Assembly: GCA_903813345.2 (NCBI GenBank)
Contig: CAIIXF020000010.1
Location: 124,001-188,000, forward strand
Source: Owenia fusiformis
Taxonomy: Eukaryota; Annelida; Polychaeta; Sabellida; Oweniidae
Direction of reading: 5' to 3'
Length of the DNA: 64,000 bases
Shown here: one piece after another, positions 1 to 9,779 of the stretch
How the letters are laid out: each line of letters starts with the position of its first letter
How positions within the stretch are numbered: the stretch's first letter is position 1
Position numbers and translations under genes: made by a program
The notes under the pieces: model-generated
Database searches by the model: none
Told to the model about the DNA's origin: nothing
Seen by the model: the letters and a program-made list of their open reading frames with translations, nothing else

Positions 1-43
1 TTCGATGGAATTTTTACACTTTGGTGTTGCTGTTGTCTAGTTT
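1..43 (+). repeat. 3' end of a hairpin-headed repeat family, cut by the window edge
   Basis: This matches the 3' end of the element at 43783-46325: a TTCGATGG-type sub-terminal inverted repeat followed by a tail of about 30 bp reading roughly TACACTTTGGTGTTGCTGTTG and ending CTAG. The rest of the copy lies upstream of the window. Confidence 0.6.
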
Positions 44-81
44 ATTTTGGTAATAACTTGACAAATATTTACTTATTTCAG

Positions 82-126
82 TTTATCGAGGCGAAACAGT
101 GAGAAAAAGACTAGAAGAGCGAACAG
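82..126 (+). CDS. Penultimate coding exon of an unrecognised gene
   Basis: A 45-nt exon lies between a good acceptor (pyrimidine run then TTTCAG) and the donor ACAG|GTAGAT. Two of the three frames are open. Only the frame reading YRGETVRKRLEERT joins without a stop to the exon at 2168 (phase-1 junction G|GT, a glycine codon). The peptide is rich in Arg, Glu and Lys, as expected of a cytoplasmic tail or linker. I do not recognise the family, and upstream exons lie outside the window. The intron to the next exon (127-2167) holds two degenerate minisatellites and a MITE. Confidence rests on paired splice sites and frame compatibility, not homology. Confidence 0.5.
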
Positions 127-429
127 GTAGATTTTGTACATGTACTTTTAACTGAAGGATTAACATTAAAGATTAAATGATTATTCCAATCATATGAAAT
201 ACTGCTTCTGAACCATGTTTATATTAGAATGGGATTCATTAAATTGCAGCTGCTTCCATTAATAAAGTTGAAATGTAGTGGACATTGTTTAATAAATACT
301 TAGAAGTATGTTTCTTTGTATGTAGCATGTGTTAATATCTGCTAACGTAGGTTATGATTGCTGGTGCCCATATAATTTGAAAAGATATAGACTAACACAG
401 CCTAATGTTCAAAGCATAGGACTAGCATT

Positions 430-800
430 ACTCATCTGTCAAATCCCAATTTAGATCGGGAGAAATCCCAATTTTTTATCGCTCATTCCAATTTTTTTTT
501 AAATCCCAATTTTTATCCTGATTTGAAGAAAATATCCCAATTCTTTCGTAGAATATCCAGATTTCAAGAAAATATTTGGATTTTTTCATATGATATCCAG
601 ATTTTTTTTATAAATTATCCAGATTATGTGTTCATTAACTCCCACTTTGTTAACAAGATATCCCGATTTTTCAGTAAAAACTCCCCATTTTTGTTTTTTC
701 CCCTCCCCATAAATGAGATGCCCTCGCAAAAAATTAAAGTATACAATAGGTTTTGTGATAAAACAAAATACAGTAGCTACACAAACAATATTCACTCGTA
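430..800. repeat. Degenerate AT-rich minisatellite, first array
   Basis: Imperfect units of roughly 30 bp built on AAATCCCAATTTT / AATATCCAGATTT recur across the stretch. Related units reappear at 1775-2035. Both arrays lie in the intron of the gene at 82-2286. The open frames crossing this array come from its low-complexity sequence and are not genes. Confidence 0.6.
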
Positions 801-889
801 AAGCTCTTTCATCTTCTCTTAACTAAAGTATTTTAGACCTGAAATAAATCGAACGTTCTGGGCTTGTGAAATTCCAATCAATTACTCAG

Positions 890-1311
890 ATGCGAGTAGG
901 TAGTTACCAGTTTCGCCACCAGGTGGCTGATTTGGTGGAATTAGCATGACAGGGTCTTACAAAATTCCCTTAAACCTGAATATGCATCAGTTTTAGTGGT
1001 TCACTTTTCATATTACCCTTATTTATCTGATAGTTATTCAAATTAAAATATGTCCAGTAAAAGAAAATATTATCTGCCCGACACAAAAAAAAGATATTTC
1101 ATTTTTTTGTGGTTTTACAACATGGGGTCTATGGGGAATCTCCCCGACCCAGAAGTCACATTTTCAAAGAAAATTAAATTTTCAAAGTTGATAAACTCTT
1201 TTCAAAACCACATTTCTAAATTTAATTTTACATGTGGATTCCAAATATGACACCAGTTTGACCAAATTGTGAGTTTTTAATGATGTAAATCAAGATTATT
1301 TCTACTCGCAT
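890..1311. mobile_element. MITE with ATGCGAGTAG terminal inverted repeats, copy 1
   Basis: The ends are ATGCGAGTAG (890-899) and CTACTCGCAT (1302-1311). A second copy of the same length and sequence order lies at 28225-28623, sharing the internal blocks TAGTTACCAGTTTC, CACCAGGTGGCT and TAAATCAAGAT. There is no coding capacity and no clear target duplication. It is probably a non-autonomous DNA transposon of unassigned superfamily. Confidence 0.65.
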
Positions 1312-1774
1312 CTGGGATATTGAAACGCATATAGGAGAAAGTTGGAATGTTGTTAAAACAAGAAACAAATAGGTATTTGAAACAAGAATTTAATTAAATC
1401 AATCATTTTGGGATTGAGATATTCAATACAAAGCATCAAACGCGTACACTTCATGTAACACAAACATGTATCCAATGTGATTTGCTTTATCAGAAAAATA
1501 ATTGATTATGTGAGGACTACTGTAGATGGAGACTACATAATTATTTCTGATATTTAAGTAATACAAGTAATGTGCTGTGAGGTCTTAATGGATACAGAAA
1601 ACCATGATTAAAGTTTGCTTAAATTGCATGAACATAACATCAAGTTGTGAGGGTGTATTCACATTAATTATGGTGTGTTACTTGGTTTAATGCATATGAT
1701 ATCTCATATTATAAACAAAGATAGTAAAAAGCCCCAAATGCAATTTGAAAAGGCATTTATCAAATTACTTATGT

Positions 1775-2035
1775 AAACCCCGATTTTCTCCAGATTATTT
1801 TTAGCAATCCCGATTTTCTTCTGATTTATTTTTATTAGTTATCTTGATTTTCTCCCGATTTCTTTAGAATTGTTGATATAGTTTTTGTACCCCCTGTTTT
1901 TCTCCCGATTTCTTTCTAGAAATCCCAATTTTCTCCCGATTTCTTCATAGAAATCCAGATTTTTCAGGAAAAATCCCAGTTTTCTCTCCAATTTCTCTTA
2001 AAAAAATCCTGACTTCTGATTTAAAAAAAAAATAT
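1775..2035. repeat. Degenerate AT-rich minisatellite, second array
   Basis: Repeated units of about 30-35 bp carry CCCGATTT, TTTTCTCC and AGAAATCC motifs. It is related to the array at 430-800 but better preserved, and ends about 130 bp before the next exon. Confidence 0.65.
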
Positions 2036-2167
2036 GCAGATTATTATTTATTTTTTTACTTGTCAGGTTTTCCATTACAATCCTTTAATGGCAAAAACAC
2101 AGTTTGTATAATTATTAATACCTGATCCAGTTTCTTGTTGAAATAATTCATGATTCTTAACATCCAG

Positions 2168-2286
2168 GTGATAGGGGGGCACCACAACCGCCAGCTGACT
2201 TCAATAATCCTATAGCAAGAACCCGTACATCAGCAGAGCACCCTGGTGAGGGTCCTGCCATTATCAATTCAGAGACCTATATCTGA
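2168..2286 (+). CDS. Terminal coding exon of an unrecognised gene
   Basis: The acceptor ACATCCAG is followed by an open frame entered at GT|GAT, in phase with the exon at 82-126. It reads DRGAPQPPADFNNPIARTR then TSAEHPGEGPAIINSETYI and stops at TGA 2284-2286. The composition (Pro, Asn, Glu, Arg; no hydrophobic segment) suggests a disordered C-terminal tail. The last residues, ETYI, could fit a C-terminal PDZ-ligand pattern, but that is only a pattern match. I cannot name the protein. Roughly 100 bp of apparent 3' UTR follow before the large palindromic element begins. Confidence 0.55.
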
Positions 2287-2710
2287 ACTTATGAGGTATA
2301 ATGGCTTCAAAGAGATCTGTTATGGACTGAAAAGTCACTTGGTAGCAATGGATACAATATTGAATATGAACTTAAAAAGGAATATCACGGGCTGTCATCG
2401 AAAAATTTGTCCAGCTTGGGGGAGCATGTTATTTTTCGTAAAACCACAAAACTGCACAAAATATTTTTTTACCTCTTTATGTTTCGTTATACTAAAGAAC
2501 TCATAAAGCGAGTTGCTTAAACAGATCCGTTTTCGTAAACTTTGTATCGACTTCGATACATTTTTGTTTTTCCGTGATTTCACGAGATGTAAGCAGAATC
2601 ACCACTACCTTTTTGCACAATAGTGTGTCAGAGTCTTATGTTTCAGAAAATCCAAGCTTTTGGGAACATTTTTTCCGTAAGACTGTAAAATTATCAATAT
2701 ACTCCCTCTA

Positions 2711-5700
2711 GGTAGTGAGGTAGCACCGAAAAATGTACCCGCTTCTGAACAAATTGAAATTACTTTTTTCTTATGTATTTTTATGTGATACTTCAGAAAA
2801 TTTTAGTCTGACGCGCCGTATCCGGGGCGAAAGTTGTCAAAATTGGGTTTTTGACCCTCAAAAGGAAAATTACAGGGGGTACATTATCATCATTGAATAA
2901 TTCATTCAGTTAGTCTTCAATCATCATATTGATTTTATTGAGAGTTGATGAGATCATTTTAAGGTAGTATGCAAAGTTTCAATGGTCTGTCACTCGTGGT
3001 TACCATGGAAACCACAATTTTTGCTGAGAAAATCCTTAATTTTGGTAACACCGGTACCTGTACATAGTATAGAATGTGGATTATTTTTCAAATCAACAGA
3101 TATCAGAACATTTTAGCACTCTAAAAATCACCAGGGCTGTCCAAACATTTGTTTAAAGAGAAAGAATATTGCAATTTATATGACTGGTAAGTGTCAAAGA
3201 CCATACAATTACATAAGTGGTCAAAAGTGGGCGTCGCCCTCATAATATTAGTTGATTGCCATTCTCTATAAATACAGAGTTTTACTTGACTTTTGAGATA
3301 CATTTATATTGAATTTATTTGGTTATACTTAATATCAAGCATTTTTACATCTAAGTGTTATAGTTATTGCATGGGGATACAGGGGGGAGGGGGGTAGTAA
3401 CAGAATTGGGAGGGGGCAGAGCTTAAGTGTAAATCTCATCTACATGGTTCTAGATTTCATAGGGTACAGCTTCTGGGTCGTATTATATTCATCTCAATAT
3501 ATAAGATATTAGAATTTACATCGTTGGTAAGTGTCAAAGACCATAGAATTACACATGTGATCAAAAGTGGGCGTCGCCCTAATCATTGTATATGGTTCAT
3601 TCTCTATAAATACAGAGTTTAACTTGACTTTTGAAGTACATTTACTTAAAAACATCTTTGATTTATAGTTAATGTCAAGCATTTCTGGTAAGTTTTATAT
3701 GTACATCTAATTGTAATATTTATTGTCTCGGGGTGGAGGATGGGGGGGAGAGTAACAGAATTGGAAATGGGCAGAGCTAATAAGCCTTAAATGTAAATCT
3801 CATTTACTTAATTCTGGATTTCAAGGGATGCATCTTCTGGGTCTTCTTCACATTCATCTCAATATATGGGATATTCCAATTTACATGATTGGTAAGTGTC
3901 AAAGACCATACAATTACATAAGTGATCAAAAGTGGGTGTTGCTCTAACAATAGTAGATAATTCATTCTCTATGAATATGGAGTTTAACTTGACTTTAAGA
4001 TTTATTTTTTAAATTAAAACTTCTTTGATTACATTTAGTATTGTAATAGTTATTCCCTGTGGGGGGGGGGCAAGGGGGGTAGTAGCAGAAATGGGAGGGG
4101 GCAGAGCCAATGGCCAGTCAGTTTTAAGTATTAATATCAATATCATAGTCTGATCATTTTCATTCACCTCCCGATGTTAATATATTAACAATATCATGTG
4201 GGAGAATATACCACTACACTTGCAGATTTTAGAGTCATTCAGTTGAGTGTATCTATATGGCGCTCCACCTTTGCCTTTTAAAAAGGTGCTATTGCTATTG
4301 CCCCTTCTGCATGACACTTCATCTGTGAATGTGTGAAGTGCTAGGAAGGCTGCATATATGTCAGGGTCTATATTGGAGGAAATACCACTGACATCAGTCT
4401 TCATTTGTTTCCAACTCCGTATCCAGCAGCACACTTTCCTGTATTTGCTTTTTGTTTTCATCATCATACAAGAACTAAATCCAATCTTTAGGGACTCTTG
4501 TTTTTCTACCTTAAATAGGGCAAGGTGTCCCTCCCCTCTTTCAGGTGCCTTTATAGAATTTTTGATGTGATTATCACATACAAAAACTAATCGATCTGCA
4601 ATTGTAGAATCTTGAAAAAAGTCTCCGCCAGATCCAGAAACAAAACTACCTTTCAAGTTGAATTATGATTTGGGATAGTTGGGGTTTGTTTTCCTTATGA
4701 TTTGTATACATTTAGAAGTTTTCTTTTTCTTGCTGGGTTCTATTACAAATTTTGGTCCTTTCCCTTTGGCACTTGTGGGTACTTGTTCATGCATAGGGAT
4801 GGGTTTCTCTGTTCTTGCAAGAAGTCTAGTCAGTGTTCCTAGAGCCCAAGGCACAGGGCTCAATAGGAACTGCAGGAGACATTCTAGGCTAATTTTATGT
4901 TCCTTAGCAAGATCGAAGCTGTTCAAAGATGTTTCATTCTGAATGAATTTGAACCATCTTATAAGCTTGTTCTGAGCACTTTTTTACTGTCACTGTTGCT
5001 GCTGTAGTTTGCTGCTATAGTTTTCAATTTCATATGTTTTATTAGATCATGAAATCTTTTTTTCAACTAATCTCAGATGGTATCTCTTCATGCAATTTCC
5101 CCTTTTGACTAAAATTAGATGAGATCTGCAGCGACATTATTTGGCACAGATTTTCCTTATGATACACCGTAGAGATGACCTTCATCCTCAATGGTAAATG
5201 GATCAAGAAAGTCTTTGATTGCGGTTTTTGTCATCTTTATATCTTTTCTGTACTTGCTATTTGTGCCTTTCCAAGGTCATTATGGGTGTCACACTCATCT
5301 CATCTCTAGATAATTTTCCTAAGTTGGTCTTATGAAGGACTGTCTGATTGTCGTAACCATCGCATCCATATAAAGCACTTATTGTCTGTATGGCCCATAT
5401 TGCAAATCCTCGTAGTGAACCACCAGATGGACTTGAATGGAAACTAAATGACTCCATATCTTTCCTACCCTTTGCATTCGTTTGACTTCACTTCTTAAAA
5501 GAGAGCTTCGTCTTCACTCTTTCAAACTAAAATAAACCTGTGAACTCACCGCGCCAATCAGTATTCGTCGGCCAAAATTGACCGACGTTTTATATATGGT
5601 CATTCCTTCTGACATCATCGTTGAGCCCGGAATTGACCAATGACATGCGCATATTTAATTAGAACGCATTTGGCGTATGTTTTTTCAAGCTTCGCTGATT

Positions 5701-7243
5701 GTTGGAAGAAAGGTCAGCGCGTAGGTCAAAAGTTATTTATAACCAAAACTGTCACCGGTACCCGTCGTGGGGGCGGGGCTACTAAACTGTAATATGGTCT
5801 CTACGAGGCAGAGTGTAGTTTAACTAGACTCTGCACGCAGGGTATATCTTTCCAGTGGGTATTGACTGATATTCTCATACAAGAGATTGGTGATATAGCA
5901 ACACCAGGAGATGAATCAGAAAACTCCAGAAGATGTACCCTATGAAATCCAGAATTAAAAAGATGAGATTTATACTTAAGGCAGATGAGATCTACACATT
6001 CTAATTCTGTTACTATTCACCCCTGCCCCAATGTAAAAACTATAAAACTTACACAGATGTATTTACCAGAAATGCTGGACATAAATTATAATAACAGCAG
6101 TTCAGTATAACTATGAATGTATCTCAAAAGAACTATGCAGATGAGATTTATACTTAAGGCTGATTACCTCTCCCCCCTCCCTATTCTGTTACTACTCTCC
6201 CCCATCCTCCCCCAGGCAAGAACTATTACAATTTGATGTGCATTACTTACCAGAAATGCTTGATATTAAGTATAATCAAAGAAGTTGTAATGTAAATGTA
6301 TCTCAAAAGTCAAGTTAGACTCTGTGTTTATAGAGAATGAATCTATGATAAGGGCGACGCCCACTTTTGATCACTTGCGTAATTCTATGGTCTTTATACT
6401 TACCAATCATGCAGAATTATAATATCCTATATATTCAGATGAATGTGAAGAAGACCTAGAAGATGTACCCCATGGAATCCAGAACTATGTAGATGAGATT
6501 TATACTTAAGGGTGATTAGCTTTGCCCTCTTCCAATTCTGTTACCCCCCCCCTCCATCTACCCCCTCCCCCATGCAATAAATATAACACTTACATGTACA
6601 TTATTTACCAAAAATGCTTCAAATTTAGTATAACCAAGGAACATCATTATAAATGTATCTCAAAAGTCAAGTAAAACTCTGTATTTTTAGAGAATGGCAA
6701 TCATCTACTATGATGAGGGCGACGCCCACTTTTGATCACTTATATAATTGTATGGTCTTTGACACTCCCCAGTTATGTTAATTGCAATATCCTTTATATT
6801 TAAATAAATGTTTGAACTGCCCTGGTAATTTTGAGAATGCTAAAATGTTATGATACCTGTTAATTTGAAAAATAATCCACATTCTATATTATGTACAGGT
6901 ACAGGTTTTACCAAAATTAAGGATATTCTCAGCAAAAATTGTGGTTTCCATGGCAACCACAAGTGGCAGACCATTGAAACTTTGCATACTACCTTAAAAT
7001 GATCTCATCAACTCTCAATTAAATTATTATGATGATTAAAGACCAACTGAATGAATTATTCAATGATGATAATGTACCCCCTGTAATTTTCCTTTTTAGG
7101 GTCAAAAACCCAATTTTGACAACTTTCGCCCCGGATACGGCGCGTCAGACAAAAATTTTCTGAAGTATCACATAAAAATACATTAGAAACAAGTAATTTC
7201 AATTTGTTCAGAAGCGGGTACTTTTTTCGGTGCTACCTCACTA
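2711..7243. mobile_element. Large palindromic transposon-like element with ~1.4-kb inverted arms
   Basis: The left arm (2711 to about 4150) and right arm (about 5870 to 7243) are inverted copies. GTGAGGTAGCACCG at 2717 pairs with CGGTGCTACCTCAC near 7230, and long near-identical blocks follow, including CGCCGTATCCGGGGCGAAAG and its complement near 7130. Each arm carries tandem sub-repeats of about 360 bp holding AAAAGTGGGCGTCGCCCT or its complement and a G-rich tract: three on the left, at least two on the right. The central 1.7 kb holds a decayed minus-strand coding region. This is the layout of a DNA transposon with long, internally repetitive inverted repeats. The superfamily is not assigned. 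Confidence 0.7.
4177..4930 (-). pseudogene. Decayed transposon-encoded protein, two frames
   Basis: On the minus strand two frames follow one another. The first (4926-4663) contains LSPVPWALGTLTRLLARTEK. The second (4656-4177) contains DRLVFVCDNHIKNSIKAPER and then FLALHTFTDEVS with FLKGKGGA. The pattern TPVP.A.GT...AKT, then D...V.D....SIK..ER, then LHAFTGCD....F.GKGK is familiar to me from a widespread family of multi-copy uncharacterised proteins in cnidarian, mollusc and other invertebrate genomes. Here the frames are shifted, the Cys of the FTGCD motif is lost, and the segment between SIK and FT is much shorter than I remember for the family. The product is therefore probably non-functional. 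It lies in the centre of the palindromic element, which suggests it is the element's own gene. A short minus-strand frame at 5457-5257 may be an N-terminal remnant. Confidence 0.5.
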
Positions 7244-8634
7244 ACTACTCACTTAAGTTACCTAATTGAATTAGCTGAAAAGTGCATTTGGATTAGTGCG
7301 AATAGTGCAATATTCAACTTTGGCCTAAAGTCCATTCGTCACCCCCATACATCATATGGTGGACCTTTGAATTATTGAAAGTATGATGTTTTATGGTCAA
7401 TTTATAATAATAAGGGTTTTCTGAAGCAATAAACTGTTTGAATATAAGCCACCTTGATACAACAAGGAAGTGAAAAACACACACAGCATGATATAAAAAA
7501 GCAGGTCACATTTGATTGCATCCAAAATATAAGGCATACATAAAGCTTGAGTATTGAATGTGAATATATTCTTAAACCTCAGAAAAATGATTATCAAGAG
7601 AAAAACACACAATTTTGGCAGGGAAATGGGTCACTCTTGGAGTTGCCTGAAAACATGTTCTTGGGTTGATTTAATTTAAATAAGTATGGCATCAGTGAGT
7701 TAAGACTATCACCTTTATTATTTCATAAGGATTTAACATATAATCGTACATTGGATTTATACCTTATTTATAGTGACACTTATAGTGACAGATCCTTTGA
7801 GTAATGGGACATTTTAGAGTATGATGATCTGGCACCGTTTTCAATAGCTTTTACTCCTATCCTTATTGAACTTCAAACAGAATTGAAAGTTATTCGCAAA
7901 TGATATATTCATTGCATTGAGAAATTAATTTTCTTTGTTATAATGAAACATATGAGTTAAAAAATAATCTGCAAAGTCTTTTTAGTTTTTTTATGAAAAA
8001 TTGCATGCTCCCCAAGCTGGACTAATTTTTCGATTATAAGCCGTGAATATACTCAAATTAGAGAAAACTAAGTGACAGTTTGTGATAGTGATGATATTTA
8101 ATTCATATGCAGTTTCTGTAGTTGTGAGGCTTTCAACATTCTCCTTTTACAGATACTTGAATGTCCAATGTAGTTTTGTAAGGGGCATTTAAATATAGCA
8201 AGGTGCCATGGAATAAGTTACATTCACATATATTTATTTATTTTTCTGCTTTATATCATTATATATGTATATTCATTCCAACAGCTACTCATATAACTAA
8301 TATTGCTTGAATTTTTGATACCTCTACATTTTGTGTAATAACATGAATCTCATATTTGAAAAAATGTGTGCTCTACCAAATATGTTATTGCATAATGCAT
8401 AGTATTCATAATTCATTGAAATCAAAATGTTTTACCTGAAGAATTACCTTTTATATAATTTTATGGTGTTTTGCATGATATTTACATTGCAGATCTTATC
8501 TTTTGAAATATGGAGAGAATCAATTATGCATGCCTTGTAATGTTTTTTTATTGACTTTGTCAAGTTTATCCAAAATTGTTTGCACCATTTGAGAGCACTA
8601 TACTTGTAAATACATATTAGTTTGTATATTTTTA
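7244..8634. other. AT-rich intergenic stretch, no gene recognised
   Basis: Apart from the outer inverted arm at 7930-8047, this stretch shows no open frame with coding character, no RNA gene and no clear repeat. Part after 8048 may be continuation of the interrupted 3' UTR of the gene ending at 2286. Confidence 0.4.
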
Positions 8635-9450
8635 TTGTACCTTAAAAGGTACAATATTGTCGTCAGATTGACGGGTGGTGGGTGGGTGGCCGGCGTGCAG
8701 CGTCTCACTTTCTTTTCATCACGATTCAAGGAAAACCATTTCAAGGATTTAGTTCAAATTTTCACACATGTTGCATGGAAAGAAGCTCTAGAGCTGATTT
8801 ACTAGATATTATTATTCAATCTTGTCATCGCGTTTCCAGGAAAACCACTGAACAGATTTACTTCAAATTTTCACACGTTACATGGTATGAAATTCTAGAG
8901 ATGATTAACTTTTTGGTGGCCATTTTGCATTCTGGCAGCCATCTTTGAAGTTTTTAGATAAATCTTGTCATCGCGATTCCAGGAAACCACTTAACAGATT
9001 TATTTCAAATGTTCACACATGTTACACAGTAAGAAGTTCTAGAGCTGATTAATGCTTGGGCAGCCATCTTGCATTTCCGGCAGCTATCTTAGATGATTCC
9101 AGGAAAACCACTCAACAGATTTATTTCAAATTTTGTCACATGGTACATGGTATGAGGTTTTAGAGCTGATTAACTTATCAGCAGATTTTTTGTATTCTGA
9201 TGGCAATCTTGGAAGTTTTTAGATAAATCTCGTCATCGTGATTCCAGGAAAACCACTCAACGGATTTACTCCAAATTCTCACTAATGTTACATCATAAGA
9301 AGTTCTAGAGCTGATTAACTTTTCGGCAGCGATCTTGCATTATCGCGGCTATTTTAGAAGTTTTTAGATAAATCTTGTCATTGCATTTCCATGAAAACCA
9401 CTTAACAGATTTACTTCAAATATTTACAGTTGTTACAGCCCATGCTGCTA
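8635..9450. repeat. Hairpin-headed repeat element with ~110-150-bp internal units
   Basis: It opens with the perfect palindrome TTGTACCTTAAAAGGTACAA (8635-8654), then ATTGTCGTC and a G-rich head. Six imperfect units follow (near 8725, 8838, 8972, 9097, 9243 and 9390), each carrying GGAAAACCACTCAACAGATT, TTCAAATTTTCACA and GCAGCCATCTTG-like segments. No 3' end is evident. The same layout recurs at 43783, 48852 and 50702 with different sequence. The frame at 8682-8948 only reads through two of the units. Confidence 0.6.
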
Positions 9451-9779
9451 TGTTTTAGATACAATATAGTTCACTGTGTGCCTTGTTTTACCATGTGTGT
9501 TTATTTTGACAATACATGGAAGGAATCATAGGCAAGATTCATCTCTAAATGTAAAAAGATTTATTGATCTTAGCATTATTCCTAAAATTTTGAATAATAA
9601 GTCAATTTAGAATGACAACATTAACAAATAATAAAATAATTTGCTTTCTGAAGACATTTCAAATGTATTATTCATAATGTTAGTGAATTAAAAAGCGTTA
9701 TGTGTAGTTTTTTTATACTATGTCATTGCTGTTCCTGGGAATATTATGATCTTAGAATGGCAACAATTCAACACATTCC

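Larger units (their letters stand above)
2380..8048. repeat. Outer, older inverted-repeat arms around the palindromic element
   Basis: Sequence at 2386-2490 (CACGGGCT, then ATCGAAAAATTTGTCCAGCT, then GGGGGAGCATG) returns inverted at 7930-8047 at lower identity than the inner arms. The tips read CACGGGCT and AGCCGTG and are both flanked outside by AATAT, a possible 5-bp target duplication. Either the whole 5.7 kb is one element with diverged tips, or the inner 4.5-kb element sits inside an older one. Confidence 0.5.

Noticed and set aside
4679-4942. Plus-strand 87-codon frame
   Set aside because: It mirrors the minus-strand frame that carries the recognisable TPVP..GT signature.
8682-8948. 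88-codon frame at 8.7 kb
   Set aside because: It spans two units of a non-coding repeat, and its sequence recurs with stops in the neighbouring units.
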